Assembly: GCA_900660155.1 (NCBI GenBank)
Contig: CABFPE010000749.1
Span: 289,230-353,229 of the forward strand
Length of the DNA stretch: 64,000 nt
Source of the DNA: Hofstenia miamia
Taxonomy: Eukaryota; Xenacoelomorpha; Acoela; Hofsteniidae
Direction of reading: 5' to 3'
The position numbers and the translations under genes were made by a program. A model generated the notes under the pieces. The model was not told the origin of the DNA and did not search any database. It was given only the letters and a program-made list of their open reading frames with translations. Every line of letters begins with the position of its first letter. Position 1 is the first letter of the stretch. Positions 23,440 through 32,977 of the stretch are shown here, piece by piece.

Positions 23440-24117
23440 TTAAGTTTTAAGCAAACAATTGTTGTCATAAATGATTTGCACTGGAGATATATCCATGTCA
23501 ATATAGGCGTGATTGATTTCGTTCAGTACATATTTCAACATTGCAAGCATTCTTTTTGAACGGAAATTAAGTCTAACATGGCATTGGAAGATAAATGAAA
23601 TAAAACGCAGTGTTCTAGAATATAGTTTCTGCTGAAGCAAGCTAAAAGAAAAATATATAGCAGAAAACATCATGGAATGTAAGTCATCAAGTCGTTTTGA
23701 CATTTTGAACTGGGAAATCGCTACTCGACCAGCCTTTTCTGCAAACTTAATGTATTTAAATCCCACACCAGAATACGCACCTCCAATAGTCGATAAAATG
23801 TTTAACTTTATATCAATACTCGCCCTTAATTCCACAAGAGACAAAATTTTGGTACACCACTTCAGAACAGCAGGTGAAATAAAAGTAATACAATTGACAT
23901 AAAGATAGACAAAACGGCAGCAAGAAAACTTTTTCATTAATAACAATCTGAAACTTTCAGACACACATAGGATGCTTATCACAGCGATAGCTTTATCAAT
24001 ATGTAAGTCGCATTTATATTTTCTTCGAAGTTTATTATTACAAGGAATGCCTTGAATTGTGAATTTGTGATATATTGCATGATCATTTTTATCTACCACA
24101 AGAAAAGAAACAGACAT
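23440..24117 (-). CDS. Unidentified 225-residue protein (copy A)
   Basis: A single-exon frame, the longest host-like frame in the window apart from the named genes. I do not recognise the family with confidence. It begins MSVSFLVVDKNDHAIYHKF, has a Cys-rich hydrophobic middle and a segment NILSTIGGAYSGVGFKYIKF (near 110-130). It then shows repeated amphipathic helices (AGRVAISQFKMSKRLDDL, YSRTLRFISFIFQCHVRL) spaced like TPR-type helix pairs, which is inference only. The N-terminus has no clear signal peptide. The ATG is directly preceded by ACTTTAGATTTAG, an acceptor-like AG as in the other three host genes. It lies between two LINE-rich regions and has no cluster partner. Identical in copy B. 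Confidence 0.55.
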   Translation of the reverse strand: MSVSFLVVDKNDHAIYHKFTIQGIPCNNKLRRKYKCDLHIDKAIAVISILCVSESFRLLLMKKFSCCRFVYLYVNCITFISPAVLKWCTKILSLVELRASIDIKLNILSTIGGAYSGVGFKYIKFAEKAGRVAISQFKMSKRLDDLHSMMFSAIYFSFSLLQQKLYSRTLRFISFIFQCHVRLNFRSKRMLAMLKYVLNEINHAYIDMDISPVQIIYDNNCLLKT

Positions 24118-25863
24118 CTAAATCTAAAGTATAATATAATTTCTTAAGCGTTAAAATAGTTTTAAAACTAGAAAAAATTGTTAAAACGGGAATTAGGATT
24201 TTTACTAGGCTATGTTGCTAGGCAGTTTGCCACATTTATCAAATTTCATAAAAATAAGAAAACAGAGATGGTATTGTAAAATATTGTTTACTACAATATT
24301 GCTTAAAGAAAAATATTTTTCATTAATAATATTATAAAAATTATTTAAGTAAATAAGAGAGTTGTTCAGAACGGGCCACAAAAAGAAAAAAATTTTGGCG
24401 CATCATTATGGTCAGTAACAACGGAAAGTTTTATTACTTCTAGGTTTTACATATAATTTTTTGGAAGAATGTAACAATGAAACGGTGTAAATAATATTTC
24501 GATAAACATAAATATGTGTTCTGCTGAAGGAAGTGTAGATTGTAGCTGTTTATCTTGACATGTTTCTTTCAAAAATTTCCAATTTCAAGTCTTAATGCAC
24601 AATTAGTTATTGTGTTGATAAATTCAAGTTTAGGTCATTTCCTCAAAAAGCAGCATGACACTTTTTTTCGAGCTGCCATTTCCAAAATTTCAAAAATACA
24701 ATTGATAAGTCTATATTTCAAGCTCAGCGTACTCCGATATATAAACATTGTTTCTACGCAAATCTTTATATGACGTTATCTGGAACCTATACTTCCGCCC
24801 CCAAGTCACAACGTAACGTTTCTTAAACCTAAAACCTAAATTTTTCAATATTTTATAGACCTAAACCCTAAACAGTGAATTTTTAGCATTTGATGACGTA
24901 AACCCTTAGCATGTTATTTGACGTTACTTCGGCTTTTAGAAATCAGAATCCCCTGATCTGCAATAATGCCGCTAAATTTTTCAACATAGACCTAAGCCCT
25001 ATCCTAAGTTACAACCTAAACCCTAGAACCTAAAACTAAAATGGTGTCATGTTGCGCTGCTAAAGATACCAAGTCCTTCACGATCGAAGAGTTATCTTTA
25101 TTTTTTGTGCTAACACACATCGTCAAAAATACATCTGCATTATTTGGTATCAGTTCAATATTTGTTTGTCTTGTATTTTGCAGAGATGTTTGTTCGCAAA
25201 TACTTCTTAATCCGGGTTTCTGTAGAACTAAGCTCTGTGTTTGGGTGGTGCAGTTTGGTGGGTGTGGGTCGACGAATCTACGATTTGCATGGAGATATTA
25301 GATGCTTTTTAGTTCGTAATCGCACTGCTGATAAACTTCTGACGTTTATTTCCGACACTATGCGCAATGATTACTAAACTATTTGTTGGCAATTATTTTA
25401 CTAATGTTAGGAGGAAACGATTTGGCTGTGAAAATGTTTTCCTTCCTATGCACGTAGTCGCTTGCTATCACTGCAGGGTTAATATGGCATTTATCAGTAC
25501 TAATTTTTTACCACTATTCTTCTGTTTGGGAGAAAATAAATTTTTCTTAAATTTTTAAAAAACATTTTTTTGGATCTTCTACTTTTTATTCATTTTTTTA
25601 TGCTTTTGTAATATATTATAATTTCAAAGTTCTAAATTCTTTCTATGTCACTTATTTTTTATTGCAGTACATGCCTATGATGTATTTAATCAATTTTATA
25701 AATCTAATTATGAATTACTATAACAAATAAAATGTAATTTACGTTGGACTCACGTGCGTTAATGCTTTTTTAATATATACAGAAAAGGAAATGTAAAAAT
25801 TTTTAAAAATTTATAACTTTTCCATAAAATAATTCCGTTTTTTATCTAAAATTCTTATCACTA
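24118..25863. other. Intergenic; CCTAAA-rich patch and two short plus-strand frames
   Basis: Between 24815 and 25040 the motifs AACCTAAA, ACCTAAACCCTAAA and CCTAAGCCCTA recur irregularly, like degenerate telomere-type sequence but without a regular array. Plus-strand frames at 25041-25301 and 25144-25377 overlap in different frames and show no domain. The start MVSCCAAKD faintly recalls THAP fingers, but the rest does not fit. No gene is called. Confidence 0.45.
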
Positions 25864-26058
25864 CTATTTTTTGAAAAATACACGCAATGCAGGTTTCTTG
25901 GGAGGTTGTTGACAGAAATAAATAGTATCCCTGCTCTTGTGCACTTCTGAACAATCCCTACATTTCTTTCTCATGGTCTTTCCACTTGCATTGCGTGGAA
26001 ACTTTTGCTGGAAATAGAAAGCCGTGATCTGTCTTGGAGGTTTTGAAACTCTTGGCAC
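25864..26058 (-). pseudogene. piggyBac-type transposase, C-terminal Cys-rich remnant (copy A)
   Basis: A 64-residue frame ending in MRKKCRDCSEVHKSRDTIYFC, preceded by TAFYFQQKFPRNASGK. This resembles the end of piggyBac transposases, where a conserved region leads into a C-x2-C...C-x2-C zinc-binding domain. The last Cys pairs are not kept and nothing upstream of this piece is found; the adjoining sequence at 26059 is the RT element. A scrap of a DNA transposon. Copy B holds only its first 68 bp. Confidence 0.55.
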
Positions 26059-26064
26059 CGTATT

Positions 26065-27890
26065 TTGGAGAACGATAGCAATTGCCTTACAACAGTTGGC
26101 CGAAATTCATATTTCATTTATTTTCTGATAAAGATAGAAACAATAGAACCAGAATATCTCTACCCATACAATGCTTGTAGACTTATTCAACTCGATAAAT
26201 GCCCCGGAGTTCGTCCAATAGGTGTAGGGGAAGTTATTCGGCGAATAGTAGGCAGCACCATTGTTGAATGTATCACCAATGACTTGAAAAATATTGGAGG
26301 AAAGACGCAATTATGCCTAGTTCAAAAAGGAGGAATCGAATTTGCAATCCATTCCCTAGCCATGTATAGCGTTGTGACAATACCTATGATTAAAGCTGTA
26401 GAATCAGCCACGGTATGCTGATGATGGAAACATTGCAGGTTCCCTGGAGGCACTTCATGAACTATTCTGTTCGCTAGAAACAATTGGCCCCAAATATGGA
26501 TACTGCGTGAACGCCCCAAAGTGCCAGATTATCACTAAGCTGCATCTCATTGCGAAGGCGAGAGATATCTTTGTAGCTAGTCAAGTCCAAGTTAACTCTG
26601 GCACAAGAGTGCTTGGCTCCGTGATTGGGAGTGAAGATATCTGTAACGCATTCAACCGAAAAAAATAAGAAAATTACAATAATGTCATTAAAAAACTGGC
26701 AGTTTGCGAGACCTTCCCCACATGCTAGTTTCACCTGCCTAACCCATGGACTTCAAGGAAAAATGGCATTCTCCGCGAGGTCAACGCCTGGTTTTTCCAG
26801 CCACTTGAAGGAAATTCACCGCACGATAAACAAATCCCTTATTCCTAACATCACGGGACTTGACCAAATCACAACCAAAGGCGACAACTTGCCCTCCCCA
26901 TGAGGCTTGGAGGTCTCAATATCAAGGATTCGTCAGATTACACAAACGAGTATCAGTGATCAAAACAAGTCACAGAACCTCTGAACTCATTGGATCCATT
27001 GACTGCAGAAATCACCCAAAGATGTATGATGTCCGATATGGCAAAGTAAAATCGTCAGGACACATACAAGAATTGAAAAAGATACTTGAATTGATGACAC
27101 CAACTGAGAGATATGCAGCGTTATTATCTCAAGAGAAGGGGGCTTCTGCCTGGCTAAACGCAATTACTCTTGAATGTTATGGTTTTTGGCTTTCAAAACA
27201 AGATTTTCTGGACGCCCTGTGCTTACGGTATTGTTGGGCACCCAAAAACTTACCAGCTCATTGTCCATGTGGTGAAACTTTCAATTTGAGTCATGCAATA
27301 CACTGTGTGAAAGGTGGTTATACCATAGTTGGACAACAAAATTAGGGACACCTTCGCGGAATTACTGAATGAAGTGTGCTGTGATGTGGAGATCAAACCA
27401 CGCTTACAATCCTAAGACCACTCATTTAACATGAAGACGTTATGCACAGAAGATGATGCATGATTGGACAACAAAGCTAATGGTCTATGGGGTTCTGCTT
27501 TCGAGAGAACATTTTTTGATGTCAAAGTTTTTAACCCCCTTGGAAAATCGTGTCCAAAGAGCATTAAAGATGCCTATGCATATCATGAATCTATCAAAAA
27601 ACGAACAAAGACGTATTCGTCAGGTTGAGCAAAGCAGTTTCAACCCCATTATCTTTGCCTCCCCTGGTGGAGCCGCTCTCCTGCTGCTTCAAAAATTGGC
27701 CGAAAAGATCAGCAAGAAGAGGAGAGAATCATACGCAGAAACTCTGAATTACATAAGAACTGTCGTCAGTTTTGCCCTCGTGAAAAGCACCATCCTTTGC
27801 CTTAGAGGATGCAGAAGCTTAAAATCAAATTCTATAGATAATTCTATTTCTGCTGTAAACTCAGAATGTCAAATTTTAAAACCTCATTAA
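26065..27890 (+). mobile_element. Reverse-transcriptase element, family uncertain, broken
   Basis: Decayed element with RT and C-terminal zinc-knuckle regions. Visible blocks in order: LDKCPGVRPIGVGEVIRRIV (about 26194-26250), a YADDGN catalytic box (about 26415), KYGYCVNAPKCQII, TRVLGSVIGSEDI, EKGASAWLNAITLE, FLDALCLRYCW, then CPCGETFNLSHAIHCVKGG (about 27265-27320), and a C-terminal VSFALVKSTILCLRGCRSLK (about 27765-27825). Similar RT genes recur in cnidarian and other invertebrate genomes. The knuckle followed by a conserved acidic region suggests a nuclease domain of restriction-like type, which is inference. No terminal repeats were found. It is broken at several places. Confidence 0.7.
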
Positions 27891-28131
27891 CATGTTGGTC
27901 ATTTCAATTTTATGTATTAACATTTAATTACTATCTGTCAAGTATTCAAATTAGCATTTATGATTGCAAAGGAGGCTAATGAGACTTGCGTTGTCAGCAG
28001 TTGAAACCCCACTGCTTTTTGTGTAATTTTATTACTTTATGGTAATCAGAGTGCTTTTAGTTATATTTTTGTTGTTTTTATTAGATTCTTGTCATATGAA
28101 CTTGTAATAAACTTTCTTTTTTCCATTAGTT
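27891..28131. other. Short spacer, nothing seen
   Basis: AT-rich sequence between the RT element and the TIR transposon. Confidence 0.5.
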
Positions 28132-28139
28132 CTGAGGGT

Positions 28140-28536
28140 TAGGGTGCATCAAACGCCCTCATATCGGAAAATCAATGTCATTGGGCGATTTTATTGTGCC
28201 ACTTGGTCTAAAAACATTTTATTTTGAGTTTCAGAAAATTTGAAGGTCACGTAGGGGGTCAACCTCAAGCTTGAAGATGACGTCATCAAAAATACCCCCA
28301 AATTTTGCTTTTTTCATGAAAAAACGGTATATTTTCAAAATTAATATAGAAATTTTGAACTAAAATTACATAATTTGGTGTGTTAAGCCATTAATACGAT
28401 TTTTTGAATTTATCAAGAGTAGCTAGCTAAATAACATATGAATAATTAACGATGATGTCATCAAAAATACATTTAAATTTGCTTTTTTTATTGAAAAACG
28501 ACCTATTTTGATATTAAACATAGAATGTTTGAACGA
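28140..28536 (+). repeat. Left terminal inverted repeat
   Basis: Long inverted-repeat arm. It holds two internal sub-repeats, each with GATGAYGTCATCAAAAATAC followed by a TTTGCTTTTTT-type tract. Ends at about GAATGTTTGAAC. Confidence 0.8.
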
Positions 28537-28863
28537 TCATTACAAATACTAAATGCATCAAATTTTCTAAATATTGATATTATTTAATGGAATGTTGATG
28601 ACAATTTAAATTAACCAACCATGTAAGTGATCATTACTGGAACAATAAAATAAAAAGCCAGTTAAGAAACCTTTTAAAATTCAAAATAATTGGATATTAG
28701 AGATGTAACATCATCCTGAAGATAAATAGTATAAACAGGTAAGTTACAATGTAACATGTAATCATTTATGAATCCAATTGAATAATCTTATTTACCAAGC
28801 AATCATTTATAAAACTTGATTGAAGTTTGAGTATCAACAGTCAACAAACAGCAGGTAAGATAA

Positions 28864-30252
28864 TCATTTTTTACGGCATCTTAGACTCGGAATTTCCTTT
28901 CTATTAGATTCAACTACTTGAAGAGTGTTTTGGTAATGAGCCTCTATTTTCGAGCTGCAGAGAAAATCGTTGCTAAGTTTTACATTTCTTTCTGCAGCAT
29001 CGTTCACAATATTCAGTGATTTCACTTTAGACATTGCTACATTGTATGATACACTTGTATCCCATTCAGTAACAGGAAGCGCAAGAAAGTCACTATCCAG
29101 TCTGAGCAACTTGAACATGTACCAAGAGTCGACCCCTATTAAATCAGAGAAAAGTGGGTTTGCGGTATCCAGAACCGAATCGTCCAAGGGGCAACTTATT
29201 GAATGTTTCTTCATCAGGCCGGCAATCAATCAGGTTTTGTGCCATCTTCTGGCGAATATCATTAGTTACTTGACTGCTGAACAAGGACATCGGCACCATT
29301 TCAGCGGTCATGTACCATAAATGTCGATCAAATGTAGCGAGAGCATTTTTCGATACTATTGATTCGATTTTATCAGTCCAATAATAAGTTATGATAGAGT
29401 TTTAAATCGTTCCAAGGCGCTTCAAGTGGAGAACCGCAAGTTGCCCACCACTTGAAACAAAGAAGACTTGCAAAATTGGAAAATCTACGCAACTTTGGTA
29501 CTTGATGTGTGGCCGTTATTGTTCCCCGTGGTAAAGTTTTGATATCATTTTTTAAGACAACTATTTTTAAAACATAGATGACTTTACCCATCTATCGGGC
29601 TTTGTGCACTGCCCCAGGCCTCAACAACATAAGTTGATCATAGTCGTCACAGAGGTAAGCTTTAACTAATTTACTAAATTCCTGATAATCATCATGGGTG
29701 TATTTTATTGTTTTTTCAGATACAGGGATAGTTTCATCAATCCAATTTCCGATTAACTCCTGAATATCTTTATAATACGAATTCATGTCAAATGCACATA
29801 AGTTTTCCTTATTCAATGGAAGAGCATCAAAATTAGAACGAAACCGATTAAACAATGAGACTTCGGGTGACTTAGCAGCTTCAATATAGAGATCATCAAA
29901 AACATGACTTTCTATTACCTCACCAATATGATGCCGGCATACCGACCAAAGCAAGGCCTTACAAAGAGCCTCTTGAATACTGATACACCCACCAGTGTTA
30001 CTTGATGTCGTGTCAAAAATCGTGTCAAAAACCATATTTACGATATTTTCTGCACAATCCCAGGAGTCCAGAAGAGACATTGTTTTTTCGCATATGATTG
30101 CACCAGCTTTACAATCGGAACCACACGAATAACTTGGTGTACCCAATAACTTTACATCTTCTGAATTACCAACAAGAACCGCTAATCTTTCTTCGTTTGT
30201 ATTTGTTGGTCAATGTTGGCAATTTCTTGCCATCCCAATGTAGAGAAGCCAT
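28864..30252 (-). pseudogene. DDE transposase of the TIR element, broken
   Basis: Pieces run in the order expected of an RNase-H-fold transposase. MASLHWDGKKLP (30252 downward) holds the probable first Asp. GTPSYSCGSDCKAGAIICEK follows after a frame change, at about 30143. DTTSSNTGGCIS holds the probable second Asp. LLWSVCRHHIGE is a C-x2-H motif. FKWWATCGSPLEAPWNDLKL is at about 29475-29420. The C-terminal piece 29229-28864 contains VNDAAERNVKLS, with the probable catalytic Glu, and ends in a basic RCRKK. At least two frame changes, and a stop upstream of the first block (30265-30267), show it is dead. Order of catalytic residues is inferred by analogy with related transposases. Confidence 0.75.
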
Positions 30253-30319
30253 GTCCGGAGCAGTCTATCCATCTTTAATAGAATTCGCCAATCGTTTGCG
30301 ATGAGCAAAACACACTTAA

Positions 30320-30738
30320 TTATGTAATTTGAGTTCAAACATTCTATATTTAATATCGAAACAGGTCGTTTTTTAATGAAAAAGGCAAATTTGAAGTTAT
30401 TTTTGATGGCGTCATCATTGATTATTCATATGTTATTTAGCTAGCTACTCTTGATTAATTCAAAAAATCATATTAATGGCTTAACACACCAAATTATGTA
30501 ATTTTAGTTCAAAATTTCTACATTAATTTTGAAAACATACCGTTTTTTTCATGAAAAAAGCAAAATTTGGGGTACTTTTCATGACGTCATCTTCAAACTT
30601 GAGGTTGACCCCCTACATGATCTTCAAATTTTCTGAAACTTAAAATATAATGTTTTTAGACCAAGTGGCACAATAAAATCACCCAATGAAGGTTTTATGT
30701 CAATTCCTTTAAAATCATGGGGCATTTGATGCACTCTA
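30320..30738 (-). repeat. Right terminal inverted repeat
   Basis: Inverted counterpart of the left arm, beginning near GTTCAAACATTC and ending GATGCACTCTA. Confidence 0.8.
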
Positions 30739-30746
30739 CTGAGGGT

Positions 30747-31137
30747 GCCAGTAGAATGGGTTTCCTTATACCATAAGATAGAAGCTAGGCTTGCACAATT
30801 GTAATAGTTATCCATGCAAGTGGAATGTCCCTTAGCTAAAACATATTCTCCGTACTACTCAGTATAAATTCTTCACTTGATCAAAATTATATATATACAA
30901 AGAAGTAGATACCTACATTTTTTCGAAAACGTATCCAATGGGCAAACTGCCATAGTTTTTCTTGCTGGGTAATTAACATAAATCAATTTTGGTGTACCAT
31001 GGTGTGCACCATGGCTATAAAAAGTTTGGGACTTACATATTATATATTTACAGTAGGAGTACACAGGCGTATATATTTATAGCGATTGTACAGGGCGGAT
31101 CTATTTTTCGACAAAAAGCGTACAGAGTGTATCTATT

Positions 31138-31180
<43 letters not shown>

Positions 31181-32919
31181 CACATATATTTAGAAAGAAA
31201 AATTTTGAAATTAAAAGCGAATATACAAATTTAAAGGGTGGCATTTACCTATTCTAGTAAATACTTTTATGTAATTGCAATTGAAACTTAAGTAGCATTC
31301 CAAAGTAAATCTCAAATTGGCTAACTGAAAGCTTTTACCAAACAATAAGTGATTTGTAACAGCAACTATTGATTCTAGAACATTAAGAACACGGTTAAGA
31401 TCTCTCCATAGTTGATATCTTAATGTGAAGAGTGAAGTGGTTGAATTTTTGGAATATTTGGACAACGCATTCTAACAATATGCCTGTATATTGTATATAA
31501 TAAAAAACCGCCTGAAGTCAACTTAATTCTTATCAACAAGATAATGATTGCGGCAATTAATCCTTGACCATTGAATTATATTATCTCCGTTTCTTAAAGC
31601 CACTCAGTTGTTCACTCTTGAAAATAGCTGATCTCAAATTTGCTAATACAAACTTCGAAAAACGCTTTCTGGAACATCTACCGTCCTGAAGTTGTACAAA
31701 ACTGGCGACCTTCTACATATGTATTCAAGGATTCGAAACTGTCTGATGGTGTCTTCAGCTTTGTGAAACTCACAATATGCTACAAATGAGTCGTAATCGA
31801 TCCTGCTCAAAAACACGAAATTTTAGTTCTTAGTTTTTTCTAAATCATCATTTTTAGATAAAGGTTTTTTAATAAAATAGGACTATGACTCATTTGATTG
31901 GATGTTTGCTTATTAGATATGCATTATATATTCTTATCCATTAACATCGGTATTATTAGTATTCTGCTTAGATATCGCGGGCCAGGCAACAGCACCCAGA
32001 ACAGCAAAAACAGATTTCGCGGTTGAGCCGAGACCAGCCAGTCAACTAAGCACTTATCTAAACACAACTATTGTGAACAACTTGCAATTTCCCTTTGTAA
32101 ATATTAGTCAACATATCATACATGTATTTCGAAAGTAGTCTCTGCCTAACATACATAGAGGTGACCGTACCCGAATTTACTCGAAGCAGATACTAAATAT
32201 AGAATATTAGGAGAATTAGATATAAATATTTGTAATGCCTTTAGTTAAATCCTAGGCATGAGAATCATCCTCTTTCCCCTACTTCTTGAACTCATCATCA
32301 TCCCCGTTTCTATAATATAAAATATATTTCTTAAAACAAAATTTACAAAGTTATAGTCAGCACATACAGTATAATTGCTACAAAGACCATGCAAATGAGA
32401 CACCAAACACGACCGTTATAAAAATGGTTGGGGTGGACTTCCTGGGAATCCAGTTTTGATTTCTCTGTTCGTTTAAAAAAGAGACAAGATACAAAAAATA
32501 TTATGTCACAAAATATGGGTGTAATTAACAAATGCGCCTAACGAGAAGTATAATTTATGGAACTGCAGTGTTCAGTGAAGCGTTCATACAAATCTAAAAA
32601 TTAAACTTGAAGAAAATTAAACGTTCAAAATGCCAAAATGCTGCTATAAATGAGTGCTTCTCTTCTACGGACAACTCAAATTTGGTGGTTATTAAAAAGT
32701 TGTAATAAAACAATCTACAATATTGGAAATGATAATACTATTAATAATTATAAGAATCAAAGCAATGTATTTGATAAAATAATGTACAAAATCTACAAAC
32801 AACAATATAGTAAAAATATATAAATAATATAAATATGAGTGTTTGTGTGATTCTGTATGTGTGATTTTGGAATGAGTGAAAAGTGTTACTATCTCTAAGA
32901 ATTAGCTGTTTTTTTGACG
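30747..32919. other. Intergenic with simple repeats, no gene
   Basis: AT-rich. Holds an inverted repeat CCATGGTG-TG-CACCATGG at about 30997-31014, a degenerate repeat of about 34 bp with three units at 31056-31140 (GCGTACAGAGTGTATCTATTT-like) and an (AT)n tract at 31143-31177. Nothing coding was recognised between 31178 and 32919. Confidence 0.55.
31143..31177. repeat. (AT)n microsatellite
   Basis: Pure AT tract following a short degenerate tandem repeat. Confidence 0.95.

Positions 32920-32977
<58 letters not shown>
32920..32977. repeat. (TAA)n microsatellite, left flank of R4 copy 3
   Basis: About 19 units, joined directly to internal R4 coding sequence at 32978. Confidence 0.97.

Larger units (their letters stand above)
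1599..25931 (+). repeat. Large duplication, copy A
   Basis: This segment recurs in direct orientation at 39680-64000. The offset is 38088 up to the single N at 4858, then 38067, then 38069 after the (TAA)n tract, so there is almost no length change over 24.3 kb. The predicted proteins compared (hAT transposase, kinesin exons, SLC38A10-like, 225-residue protein, APE-LINE pieces) are identical between copies. Differences seen are 21 bp beside the N, the (TAA)n length, and patches inside the R4 LINE. The right end is not defined, because copy B is cut by the window end. Confidence 0.97.
28140..30738 (-). mobile_element. TIR DNA transposon, hAT-like ends, 2599 bp
   Basis: Ends read inward are TAGGGTGCATCAAACGCCC (left) and TAGAGTGCATCAAATGCCCC (right), fitting the hAT rule YARNG. 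A perfect 8-bp direct repeat CTGAGGGT flanks it (28132-28139 and 30739-30746). The inverted repeats are long, roughly 400 bp each (28140 to about 28536; about 30320 to 30738), and include the shared blocks ATTTTATTGTGCCACTTGGT, GATGACGTCATC-like palindromes and AGTAGCTAGCTAAATAACAT. The arms differ at scattered bases, so the insertion is old. The interior encodes a broken transposase on the minus strand. Superfamily assignment from ends and target size is fairly firm; the transposase itself belongs to a family I know only from uncharacterised predicted proteins. Confidence 0.9.

Noticed and set aside
25041-25301. Possible THAP-finger start (MVSCCAAKD)
   Set aside because: Only the first few residues resemble THAP; the required later Cys, His and the AVPTF-like end are absent.
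30997-31014. Inverted repeat CCATGGTG-TG-CACCATGG
   Set aside because: Too short to be an element end; isolated in non-coding sequence.
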